In this document: positions 51,000-62,100 of the stretch, piece by piece | Layout of the letters: the number at the start of each line of letters is the position of its first letter | How positions within the stretch are numbered: the stretch's first letter is position 1 | NCBI RefSeq assembly: GCF_029227915.1 | Contig: NC_079885.1 | Location: forward strand, 5,086,001-5,150,000 | Source of the DNA: Hydractinia symbiolongicarpus | Taxonomy: Eukaryota > Cnidaria > Hydrozoa > Anthoathecata > Hydractiniidae | DNA length: 64,000 bases | Reading direction: 5' to 3' | Program-made: the position numbers and the translations under genes | The notes under the pieces: generated by a model | The model's input: only the letters and a program-made list of their open reading frames with translations | Told to the model about the DNA's origin: nothing | Databases searched by the model: none

Positions 51000-52730
51000 C
51001 CATCTGACAAATGCGAAAATTATTCAGAAAAAAGTTTTTAAAAGCATTTCAACATACATCTCACCCATAAAATTTAAACCACTCAAAACGCCACATATAT
51101 ACAAAAAAGCTGATCAATGTCAAACACAAATCTCTCTCATTGTATATGTTAAAATCAGTTAGTTTATTGCAAACCCTGCCAAAGGTTGACACAAAATGCG
51201 AAAAATAAACAATAAATTTTGCCTAAGTAGAAATTTTTATCTAAGGTGTTACAAAGGGATTGCAAGGTTAAATTATATTGCAATAAAACGTTTTTTGATA
51301 TAATGCATATGGTCCTTCCTCACCAAACTTTAGACAAAATGCCAACAAAAAACGGTGTTTAAATCTCAAATTAATAAAGTCCTTTTAGCAATTTGCATGC
51401 TGTTTTACCATCAATAAAGCAAACAAAATTTCAAATCTCACATAGTATTCTGTCACAAATTTTCATAAAATATATATATAAGTCATAATGAGTCATGTTA
51501 AACAACAGCAATCAATCTGTATATATATAAGTTCATTTTATGTCAATTTTTGCACCAATTTTGCAACACAAAATACAAATTCTAAATAATACTAAAATCT
51601 CTTATTTTGGTCCTTCGCATACCGACGGTCTCCCACAAAAGTTTAATCAAAATGTAAAAAATGAGAGGTAACGACAAAATCAAAGTTTGCAAAATTCAAT
51701 TATTTCGGTACATATATCTACTGCATATGCCCTCTAAAACAATATTTTAAGCTAAAATGCCTAAGAAAGACAGTTTGCAACAAAAATCAGTTATTTCGAT
51801 AATATTGCATAAACTCTTTCCTCACAAAAGCTTCACAAACTGTAAAAAAAGAATGGTTGTAGGGACTGATTCAACAAAAAAAGTTTTTTTGACATATTGC
51901 ATCTAGCCCTCACCCATTAAATCTTACACAAAATTTCCAAAACTATATACGATTTAGAACACATCAAATTTAAATCGAGAAGGATCAGTCATTTCGATAT
52001 ACTGCACCGAGTCCTCCCCAGTAAGAATTTATACAAAATATAGAAAAACAAAGCTTGCAAGGTGTGAAATTGAATTCTTCTTCTGTGTATATATATATAG
52101 TCCTTTCTCGCAAAATTAACATAAAATGTCAAAAAGGTTCAGATATAACATCTAACACAACAAAAATCAGTTCTATCAGTATATGTCATGCCATTGTCTT
52201 CCACCAAATGTTCCCCTTAAAGTTTCACAGACACAGCCTGTAAATTAAAAACAACTAAGATCAGGTATTTTGGTCTATTTCATACCATTCTGTTCCAAAT
52301 AACTTATAAAATGTAAAAATTGAGTGGTAAAACAGAAATTTGCAAAATTCAATTTTTTTATATGCATGTATATTATATGCCTTCTACAGCAATAAGTTAA
52401 TTCAAAATGTCAAAAAGAAGAAAAAAATAGCTTACAAAGAGTATAAAATTGAAATCAACAAAGTAGCTCTTTTGGTGTATTAAATATAAGCCATACGCAC
52501 AAAAGTTTACACTAAATGTAAGAAAATGGTTGTGTTTAGTAATTCTAAATTAAGAAAAGTCAGTTCTTTTAGCATGCTGATTAAGGTTTTTGCCCACAAA
52601 TTCTTACATGAAAATGTCAAAACCACAATTTGAAACAAATTAAATTTACATTCTAAAAATAAGTAATTTCTGAACTTTATTTTCAGAATATTTGGAGGAA
52701 AAGAACTTCGCAAACAAAAAAAAAAACAGA
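51000..52730. repeat. Degenerate ~100-bp tandem repeats inside the Helitron
   Basis: A loose pattern recurs: a GTCCTTCCTCAC-like segment, then CAAAA..TTTACACAAAATGT, then A-rich sequence and CAGTTATTTCG-like sequence. Cores of the AAAATGT/AAAATGC type were noted near 51190, 51333, 51453, 51649, 51753, 51836, 51931, 52033, 52125, 52310, 52404, 52512 and 52610, mostly 85-145 bases apart. Units are strongly diverged. Nothing here looks coding. Confidence 0.6.
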
Positions 52731-52808
52731 AAAATGTTTAAAATCTTCAGGGTTAATAACGTTTGATGGGTTTTGTGGGAATATATATACTGGGAATCTT
52801 TAGTTTAA

Positions 52809-52845
52809 AGCTAGCATTAGCTAGCTACAGCAGCTAATAGCTAGT
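52809..52845. repeat. CTAG-rich imperfect inverted repeat
   Basis: CTAGCATTAGCT (52811-52822) and AGCTAATAGCTAG (52832-52844) pair along about 12 bp with a single bulged base, leaving a 9-base loop. Further CTAG and GCTAGG words follow to 52938. Confidence 0.6.
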
Positions 52846-52890
52846 CACTTAAATATAAACTGGAGACTTAGCTAGGTATAAAGAACATGG

Positions 52891-52894
<4 letters not shown>

Positions 52895-52921
<27 letters not shown>
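52895..52921. repeat. AT dinucleotide microsatellite
   Basis: An uninterrupted alternating AT tract of about 27 bases within the Helitron, followed by a CTAG-rich patch and a short GGT repeat at 52941-52949. Confidence 0.9.
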
Positions 52922-52955
52922 CCTAGCTACCTAGCTAGTTGGTGGTGGTGGTTGG

Positions 52956-53394
52956 CTTTTTATGATGCTAACTATAAAACATGTCTGGCAACAATAATAT
53001 AATCAAAACTGAAAATAAAACATGAAAAAACCTTACAGAACATTGCTATGATTAATTTATAAAACCATACTCTTCTTCAAATGTTTTTTTAAAGATTTAT
53101 TTTGAATGAAAGAGTAGAGAATACTCAAAAAGAACAGCCATCTTTTTCGTAAACACAACTTCCGTTTTATGCTGGGAACTTCATTTAACAGTCCGTATGC
53201 TTTGTGAATATCTAATACCGTTTTATATGTAGCGATACCTATATATATATGCTAACATAGAGTTTTTTGGCATAAGGGTATATATATTTATATCGTTATT
53301 AGCAGCGGGTTATATATTTACAGCTTATGTGCGATTTCTATGAAGTACATCCCTAATCTTTTTAGTTAAATTTTAGCGTACAACCACGTCATAA
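52956..53394. other. Unassigned Helitron interior
   Basis: AT-rich unique sequence between the microsatellite and the 5' terminal region, with short TATATA runs near 53239, 53280 and 53310. No coding region, RNA gene or similarity to the satellite was recognised. Confidence 0.6.
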
Positions 53395-53463
53395 GAAAGT
53401 GACCCGTGATTTCGGTGTCGTGGACTCACAGTTTTACTCACGCAAGGGAATTAATATATAAGA
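53395..53463 (-). repeat. Helitron 5' terminal region
   Basis: On the minus strand this end reads TCTTATATATTAATTCCC, then TTGCGTGAGTAAAACTG and ACGACACCGAAATCACGGG. The TC start followed by a TATATTAA-like stretch resembles animal Helitron 5' ends in general form. The GC content is higher than in the element's interior. Confidence 0.6.
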
Positions 53464-54306
53464 TGTAGTTTTTGAAACTGCCTATATATCTTCAGCGCGC
53501 GCTAACGTCTAGGATTGGTTCCACTGTAAAAAATGTCTTATTTTTCTAAATTTATTAATAAAGCGCTACCACAGCGCCCAGTGTAATTTCTCAGTTCCAG
53601 CAATCACGTCAAATTAAAAAGAATGTTATTTCCTGGAGTCCAATTGTATAATTTATCACATTTATAACGTCAAAGTCCAAAATCAGTCGAATTAAGTCCC
53701 ACAGTCAATCGTTTTACTGTTAAAAGCAATGCAACCTAGTAATATCAGAAAGCATCGCTAAATAGATGTTGGTACGAACATGTGACGCAACCGTTGTAAC
53801 TCAAACGGACTGATACAGTTAGAAAGTCAATAAAATTTAGTTTTTGAAACTGTCTCTATATCTTCACCGCGCGCTAACGGTTAGGATTGGTCCCACTGTA
53901 AAAATGTCTTATTTTTCTAAATTAATAAATAAAGCGCTACCACAGCGCCCAGTGTAATTTCTGAGTTCCAGCAATCACGTCAAATTAAAAAGAATGTTAT
54001 TTCTTTGAGTCCAATGGTATCATTTATCACATTTATAAGGTCAAAGTCCGAAATCAGTCCAATTAAATCCCACAGTCAATCGTTTTACTTTTAAAAGCGA
54101 TAAAACATAGTTATATCAGAAAAGTATCCCTAAATAGATGTTGGTACGAGTATGTGACGCAACTGTTGTAACTCAAAGGGACTGATACAGTTAGAAAAAA
54201 AATAAAATGTAGTTTTTCAAACTGCCTATTTATCTTTAGCGCGCGCTAACGTCTAGGATTGGTCCTACTGTAAAAAATGTCTTATTTTTCTAAATTTATA
54301 AATAAA

Positions 54307-54321
54307 GCGCTACCACAGCGC
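54307..54321. repeat. Representative monomer dyad 1: GCGCT...AGCGC
   Basis: GCGCTACCACAGCGC can fold into a 5-bp stem with a 5-base loop. It is intact in most family C and many family B monomers, and degraded in many family A monomers (GTGCTACCACAGAGCC). Confidence 0.85.
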
Positions 54322-54468
54322 CCAGTGTAACTTCTGAGTTCCAGCAATCACGTCAAATTAAAAAGAATGTTACTTCTTGGAGTCCAATTGTATCATTTAT
54401 TACATTTATAAAGTCAAAGTCCAAAATCATTCCAATTAAGTCCCACAGTAAATCGTTTTACTTTTAAA

Positions 54469-54504
54469 AGCGATGTAATATAGTAATATCAGAAAAGCAT
54501 CGCT
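54469..54504. repeat. Representative monomer dyad 2: AGCGAT...ATCGCT
   Basis: AGCGAT at 54469-54474 and its reverse complement ATCGCT at 54499-54504 are separated by 24 bases. The pair is present in nearly all family B and C monomers, while many family A monomers have GTCACT in the second position. Confidence 0.85.
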
Positions 54505-54610
54505 AAATAGATGTTGGCACGAATATGTGACGCAACCGTTGTAACTTAAACGGGCTGATACAGTTAGAAAGTCAATAAAATTTAGTTTTTAAAACTGTCT
54601 CTATATCATC

Positions 54611-54620
54611 AGCGCGCGCT
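54611..54620. repeat. Representative monomer dyad 3: AGCGCGCGCT
   Basis: A perfect 10-bp palindrome of alternating purine-pyrimidine bases in otherwise AT-rich sequence. Common in families B and C; family A usually reads AGCGCGAACT or AGCGCAAACT. Confidence 0.85.
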
Positions 54621-57600
54621 AACGGCTAGGATTGGCCACACTGTAAAAAATGTCTCATTTTTCTAAATTTATAAAAAAGCGCTACCACAGCGCCCAGTGT
54701 AATTTCTGAGTTCCAGCAATCACGTCAAATTAAAAAGAATGTTATTTCCAGGAGTCCAATTGTATCATTTATCACATTTAAAACGTCAAAGTCCAAAATC
54801 AGTCGAATTAAGTCCCACAGTCAATCGTTTTACTGTTAACAGCGACACAACCAAGTAATATCAGAAAAGTATCGCTAAATAGATGTGGGTACGAATATGT
54901 GACGCGACCGTTGTAACTCAAACGGACTGATACAGTTAGAAAGTCAATAAAATTTAGTTTTTAAAACTGTCTATATATCTTCAGCGCGCGCTAACGGTTA
55001 GGATTGGCCACACTGTAAAAAATGTCTCATTTTTCTAAATTTATAAAAAAAGCGCTACCACAGCGCCCAGTGTAATTTCTGTGTTCCAGAAATCACGTCA
55101 AATTAAAAAGAATGTTATTTCTTTGAGTCCAATTGTATCATTTATCACATTTTTAAGGTCAAAGTCCAAAACCATTCCAATTAAGTCCCACAGTCAATCG
55201 TTTTACTTTTAAAAGCGATATACCATAGTAATATCAGAAAAGCATCGCTAAATAGATGTTGGCACGAATATGTGACGCAACCGTTGTAACTCAAACGGAC
55301 TGATACAGTTAGAAAGTCAATAAAATTTAGTTTTTAAAACTGTCTATATATCTTCAGCGCGCGCTAACGGTTAGGATTGGCCACACTGTAAAAAATGTCT
55401 CATTTTTCTAAATTTATAAAAAAAAGCGCTACCACAGCGCCCAGTGTAATTTCTGTGTTCCAGAAATCACGTCAAATTAAAAAGAATGTTATTTCTTTGA
55501 GTCCAATTGTATCATTTATCACATTTATAACGTCAAAGTCCAAAATCAGTCGAATTAAGTCCCACAGTCAATCGTTTTACTGTTAACAGCGACACAACCA
55601 AGTAATATCAGAAAAGTATCGCTAAATAGATGTGGGTACGAATATGTGACGCGACCGTTGTAACTCAAACGGACTGATACAGTTAGAAAGTCAATAAAAT
55701 TTAGTTTTTAAAACTGTCTATATATCTTCAGCGCGCGCTAACGGTTAGGATTGGCCACACTGTAAAAAATGTCTCATTTTTCTAAATTTATAAAAAAAAG
55801 CGCTACCACAGCGCCCAGTGTAATTTCTGTGTTCCAGAAATCACGTCAAATTAAAAAGAATGTTATTTCTTTGAGTCCAATTGTATAATTTATCACATTT
55901 ATAACGTCAAAGTCCAAAATCAGTCGAATTAAGTCCCACAGTCAATCGTTTTACTGTTAAAAGCAATGCAACCTAGTAATATCAGAAAGCATCGCTAAAT
56001 AGATGTTGGTACGAACATGTGACGCAACCGTTGTAACTCAAACGGACTGATACAGTTAGAAAGTCAATAAAATTTAGTTTTTGAAACTGTCTCTATATCT
56101 TCACCGCGCGCTAACGGTTAGGATTGGTCCCACTGTAAAAATGTCTTATTTTTCTAAATTAATAAATAAAGCGCTACCACAGCGCCCAGTGTAATTTCTG
56201 AGTTCCAGCAATCACGTCAAATTAAAAAGAATGTTATTTCTTTGAGTCCAATGGTATCATTTATCACATTTATAAGGTCAAAGTCCGAAATCAGTCCAAT
56301 TAAATCCCACAGTCAATCGTTTTACTTTTAAAAGCGATAAAACATAGTTATATCAGAAAAGTATCCCTAAATAGATGTTGGTACGAGTATGTGACGCAAC
56401 TGTTGTAACTCAAAGGGACTGATACAGTTAGAAAAAAAATAAAATGTAGTTTTTCAAACTGCCTATTTATCTTTAGCGCGCGCTAACGTCTAGGATTGGT
56501 CCTACTGTAAAAAATGTCTTATTTTTCTAAATTTATAAATAAAGCGCTACCACAGCGCCCAGTGTAACTTCTGAGTTCCAGCAATCACGTCAAATTAAAA
56601 AGAATGTTACTTCTTGGAGTCCAATTGTATCATTTATCACATTTATAAAGTCAAAGTCCAAAATCATTCCAATTAAGTCCCACAGTAAATCGTTTTACTT
56701 TTAAAAGCGATGTAATATAGTAATATCAGAAAAGCATCGCTAAATAGATGTTGGCACGAATATGTGACGCAACCGTTGTAACTCAAACGGGCTGATACAG
56801 TTAGAAAGTCAATAAAATTTAGGTTTTAAAACTGTCTCTATATCATCAGCGCGCGCTAACGGCTAGGATTGGCCACACTGTAAAAAATGTCTCATTTTTC
56901 TAAATTTATAAAAAAAGCGCTACCACAGCGCCCAGTGTAATTTCTGAGTTCCAGCAATCACGTCAAATTAAAAAGAATGTTATTTCCAGGAGTCCAATTG
57001 TATCATTTATCACATTTAAAACGTCAAAGTCCAAAATCAGTCGAATTAAGTCCCACAGTCAATCGTTTTACTGTTAACAGCGACACAACCAAGTAATATC
57101 AGAAAAGTATCGCTAAATAGATGTGGGTACGAATATGTGACGCGACCGTTGTAACTCAAACGGACTGATACAGTTAGAAAGTCAATAAAATTTAGTTTTT
57201 AAAACTGTCTATATATCTTCAGCGCGCGCTAACGGTTAGGATTGGCCACACTGTAAAAAATGTCTCATTTTTCTAAATTTATAAAAAAGCGCTACCACAG
57301 CGCCCAGTGTAATTTCTGTGTTCCAGAAATCACGTCAAATTAAAAAGAATGTTATTTCTTTGAGTCCAATTGTATCATTTATCACATTTTTAAGGTCAAA
57401 GTCCAAAACCATTCCAATTAAGTCCCACAGTCAATCGTTTTACTTTTAAAAGCGATATACCATAGTAATATCAGAAAAGCATCGCTAAATAGATGTTGGC
57501 ACGAATATGTGACGCAACCGTTGTAACTCAAACGGGCTGATACAGTTAGAAAGTCAATAAAATTTAGTTTTTAAAACTGTCTCTATATCATCAGCGCGCG

Positions 57601-59152
57601 CTAACGGCTAGGATTGGCCACACTGTAAAAAATGTCTCATTTTTCTAAATTTATAAAAAAGCGCTACCACAGCGCCCAGTGTAATTTCTGAGTTCCAGCA
57701 ATCACGTCAAATTAAAAAGAATGTTATTTCCAGGAGTCCAATTGTATTATTTATCACATTTATAACGTCAAAGTCCAAAATCAGTCGAATTAAGTCCCAC
57801 AGTCAATCGTTTTACTGTTAACAGCGACACAACCAAGTAATATCAGAAAAGTATCGCTAAATAGATGTGGGTACGAATATGTGACGCGACCGTTGTAACT
57901 CAAACGGACTGATACAGTTAGAAAGTCAATAAAATTTAGTTTTTAAAACTGTCTATATATCTTCAGCGCGCGCTAACGGTTAGGATTGGCCACACTGTAA
58001 AAAATGTCTCATTTTTCTAAATTTATAAAAAAGCGCTACCACAGCGCCCAGTGTAATTTCTGTGTTCCAGAAATCACGTCAAATTAAAAAGAATGTTATT
58101 TCTTTGAGTCCAATTGTATCATTTATCACATTTTTAAGGTCAAAGTCCAAAACCATTCCAATTAAGTCCCACAGTCAATCGTTTTACTTTTAAAAGCGAT
58201 ATACCATAGTAATATCAGAAAAGCATCGCTAAATAGATGTTGGCACGAATATGTGACGCAACCGTTGTAACTCAAACGGGCTGATACAGTTAGAAAGTCA
58301 ATAAAATTTAGTTTTTAAAACTGTCTCTATATCATCAGCGCGCGCTAACGGCTAGGATTGGCCACACTGTAAAAAATGTCTCATTTTTCTAAATTTATAA
58401 AAAAGCGCTACCACAGCGCCCAGTGTAATTTCTGAGTTCCAGCAATCACGTCAAATTAAAAAGAATGTTATTTCCAGGAGTCCAATTGTATTATTTATCA
58501 CATTTATAACGTCAAAGTCCAAAATCAGTCGAATTAAGTCCCACAGTCAATCGTTTTACTGTTAACAGCGACACAACCAAGTAATATCAGAAAAGTATCG
58601 CTAAATAGATGTGGGTACGAATATGTGACGCGACCGTTGTAACTCAAACGGACTGATACAGTTAGAAAGTCAATAAAATTTAGTTTTTAAAACTGTCTAT
58701 ATATCTTCAGCGCGCGCTAACGGTTAGGATTGGCCACACTGTAAAAAATGTCTCATTTTTCTAAATTTATAAAAAAAGCGCTACCACAGCGCCCAGTGTA
58801 ATTTCTGTGTTCCAGAAATCACGTCAAATTAAAAAGAATGTTATTTCTTTGAGTCCAATTGTATCATTTATCACAATTTTAAGGTCAAAGTCCAAAACCA
58901 TTCCAATTAAGTCCCACAGTCAATCGTTTTACTTTTAAAAGCGATATACCATAGTAATATCAGAAAAGCATCGCTAAATAGATGTTGGCACGAATATGTG
59001 ACGCAACCGTTGTAACTCAAACGGGCTGATACAGTTAGAAAGTCAATAAAATGTAGTTTTTAAAACTGTCTCTATATCTTCAGCGCGCGCTAACGGCTAG
59101 GATTGGCCCCACTGTAAAAAGTCTCTTATTTTTCCACATTTATAAAAAAAGC

Positions 59153-62100
59153 GTTACCACAGCGACCAGTGTAACTTCTGAGTTCCAGCAATCACGTCAA
59201 ATTAGAAAGAATGTTATTTCCTGGAGTCCAATTGCATCATTTATCACATTTATAAGGTCAAAGTCTAAAATCAGTCCAATTAAGTCCCACAGTCAATCGT
59301 TTTACTTTTAAAAGCGATGCAACCTAGTAATATAATAAAGCATCGCTAAATACATGTTGGTACAAATATGTGACGAAACCGTTGTAACTCAAACGGATTG
59401 ATATTGTTAGACAGTCAATATAATGTAGTTTTTAAATCTGTCTCTATATCTTCATCGCGCGCTAACGTCTAGGATTGGTTCCACTGTAAAAAATGTCTTA
59501 TTTTTCTAAATTTATTAATAAAGCGCTACCACAGCGCCCAGTGTAATTTCTGAGTTCCAGCAATCACGTCAAATTAAAAAGAATATTATTTCCTGGAGTC
59601 CAATTGTATCATTTATCACATTTATAACGTCAAAGTCCAAAATCAGTCGAATTAAGTCCCACAGTCAATCGTTTTACTGTTAAAAGCAATGCAACCTAGT
59701 AATATCAGAAAGCATCGCTAAATAGATGTTGGTACGAACATGTGACGCAACCGTTGTAACTCAAACGGACTGATACAGTTAGAAAGTCAATAAGATTTAG
59801 TTTTTGAAACTGTCTCTATATCTTCACCGCGCGCTAACGGTTAGGATTGGTCCCACTGTAAAAATATCTTATTTTTCTAAATTAATAAATAAAGCGCTAC
59901 CACAGTGCCCAGTGTAATTTCTGAGTTCAAACAATCACGTCACATTAAAAAGAATGTTATTTCTTTGAGTCCAATTGTATCATTTATCACATTTATAAGG
60001 TCAAAGTCCAAAATCAGTCCAATTAAGTCCCACAGTCATTCGTTTTTCAGTTGAAAGCGATGCAACCTAGTAATGTCAGAAAGCATCGCTAAATACATGT
60101 TGGTACGAATATGTGACGCAACTGTTGTAACTCAAACGCACTGATAACGTTAGAAAGTCAATGAAATGTAGTTTTCGAAACCGTCTCTATTTCTTCAGCG
60201 CGCGGTAATGGCTAGGATTTGTCCAAAAGTGAAAGTGACTTATTTATCTAGAATTTTTAAATAACGCGCTACCGCAGCGCCCAGTGTAATCGCTGAGTTC
60301 CAACAATCATGTCAAAATAAAAAGAATGTTATTTCTCTGAGTCCAATTGTATTATTTATCACATTTATAAGGTCAAAGTCCAAAATCAGTCCAATTAAGT
60401 CCCACAGTCAATCGTTTTACTTTTAAAAGCGATACAACATAGTAATATCAGAAGAGTATCGCTAAATAGACGTTGGTACGAATATGTGACGCAAGCGTTG
60501 TAACTCAAACGGACTGATACAGTTAGGAAATAAATAAAATGTAGTTTTTGAAACTGCCTATATATCTTTAGCGCGCGCTAACGTCTAGGATTGGTTCCAC
60601 TGTAAAAAATGTCTTATTTTTCTAAATTTATTAATAAAGCGCTACCACAGCGCCCAGTGTAATTTCTCAGTTCCAGCAATCACGTCAAATTAAAAAGAAT
60701 GTTATTTCCTGGAGTCCAATTGTATAATTTATCACATTTATAACGTCAAAGTCCAAAATCAGTCGAATTAAGTCCCACAGTCAATCGTTTTACTGTTAAG
60801 AGCAATGCAACCTAGTAATATCAGAAAGCATCGCTAAATAGATGTTGGTACGAACATGTGACGCAACCGTTGTAACTCAAACGGACTGATACAGTTAGAA
60901 AGTCAATAAAATTTAGTTTTTGAAACTGTCTCTATATCTTCACCGCGCGCTAACGGTTAGGATTGGTCCCACTGTAAAAATGTCTTATTTTTCTAAATTA
61001 ATAAATAAAGCGCTACCACAGCGCCCAGTGTATTTCTAAGTTCCAACAATCGCGTCAAATTAAAAAGAATGTTATTTCTTTGAGTCCAATGGTATCATTT
61101 ATCACATTTATAAGGTCAAAGTCCGAAATCAGTCCAATTAAATCCCACAGTCAATCGTTTTACTTTTAAAAGCGATAAAACATAGTTATATCAGAAAAGT
61201 ATCCTTAAATAGATGTTGGTACGAGTATGTGACGCAACCGTTGTAACTCAAACGCACTGATACAGTTAGAAAAAAATAAAATGTAGTTTTTCAAACTGCC
61301 TATTTATCTTTAGCGCGCGCTAACGTCTAGGATTGGTCCTACTGTAAAAAATGTCTTATTTTTCTAAATTTATAAATAAAGCGCTACCACAGCGCCCAGT
61401 GTAACTTCTGAGTTCCAGCAATCACGTCAAATTGAAAAGAATGTTACTTCTTGGAGTCCAATTGCATCATTTATCACATTTATAAAGTCAAAGTCCAAAA
61501 TCATTCCAATTAAGTCCCACAGTAAATCGTTTTACTTTTAAAAGCGATGTAATATAGTAATATCAGAAAAGCATCGCTAAATAGATGTTGGCACGAATAT
61601 GTGACGCAACCGTTGTAACTCAAACGGGCTGATACAGTTAGAAAGTCAATAAAATTTAGTTTTTAAAACTGTCTCTATATCATCAGTGCGCGCTAACGGC
61701 TAGGATTGGCCACACTGTAAAAAATGTCTCATTTTTCTAAATTTATAAGAAAGCGCTACCACAGCGGCCAGTGTAATTTCTGAGTTCCAGCAATCACGTC
61801 AAATTAAAAAGAATGTTATTTCCAGGAGTTCAATTGTATCATTTATCACATTTATAACGTCAAAGTCCAAAATCAGTCGAATTAAGTCCCACAGTCAATC
61901 GTTTTACTGTTAACAGCGACACAACCAAGTAATATCAGAAATGTATCGCTAAATAGATGTGGGTACGAATATGTGACGCGACCGTTCTAACTCAAACGGA
62001 CTGATACAGTTAGAAAGTCAATAAAATTTAGTTTTTAAAACTGTCTATATATCTTCAGCGCGCGCTAACGGTTAGGATTGGCCACACTGTAAAAAATGTC

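Larger units (their letters stand above)
50807..53463 (-). mobile_element. Helitron-type nonautonomous element, 2657 bp
   Basis: Non-satellite DNA interrupts a monomer between AAATAAATAAAA (ending 50806) and TGTAGTTTTTG (from 53464). The uninterrupted form, TAAATAAAATGTAG, is present at 60531-60544 and 49681-49694, so no target duplication exists and the insertion lies exactly between A and T. On the minus strand the element starts TCTTATATATTAATTCCC and ends CAGCTAG. TC at the 5' end, CTRR at the 3' end and an AT target without duplication are the Helitron hallmarks. The expected hairpin before CTAG is weak (TTTC/GAAA, 4 bp). No Rep/helicase coding is present, so it would be nonautonomous. 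An unclassified insertion is the alternative, but three matching hallmarks make Helitron the best call. Confidence 0.72.
53464..59150 (+). repeat. Family C satellite with 6-monomer and 2-monomer higher-order repeats
   Basis: Anchors are 53565, 53936, 54309, 54681, 55054, 55428, 55802, 56173, 56546, 56919, 57291, 57663, 58035, 58407, 58780 and 59153. A 6-monomer duplication links 53936/56173, 54309/56546 and 54681/56919 (2237-2238 bp). From 56919 to 59150 two variants alternate: TTTCTGAGTTCCAGC at 56919, 57663 and 58407, and TTTCTGTGTTCCAGA at 57291, 58035 and 58780. This makes a dimeric repeat of about 744 bp. Monomers share GGCCACACTG and ATGTCTCATTTTTC. Confidence 0.87.

Noticed and set aside
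52055-52713. Open frames of 62 codons (plus, 52055-52243) and 68 codons (minus, 52507-52713)
   Set aside because: They lie in degenerate AT-rich repeats inside the Helitron, have low-complexity composition and resemble no known protein. The length is expected by chance.
50807-53463. Cut-and-paste DNA transposon or retroelement as the source of the 2.66-kb insertion
   Set aside because: No target duplication, no convincing terminal inverted repeats, no poly-A tail and no long terminal repeats. The Helitron hallmarks fit better.
55395-55586. Open frame of 63 codons in family C satellite
   Set aside because: It exists only because of an extra base in one A run. Neighbouring near-identical monomers do not keep it open.
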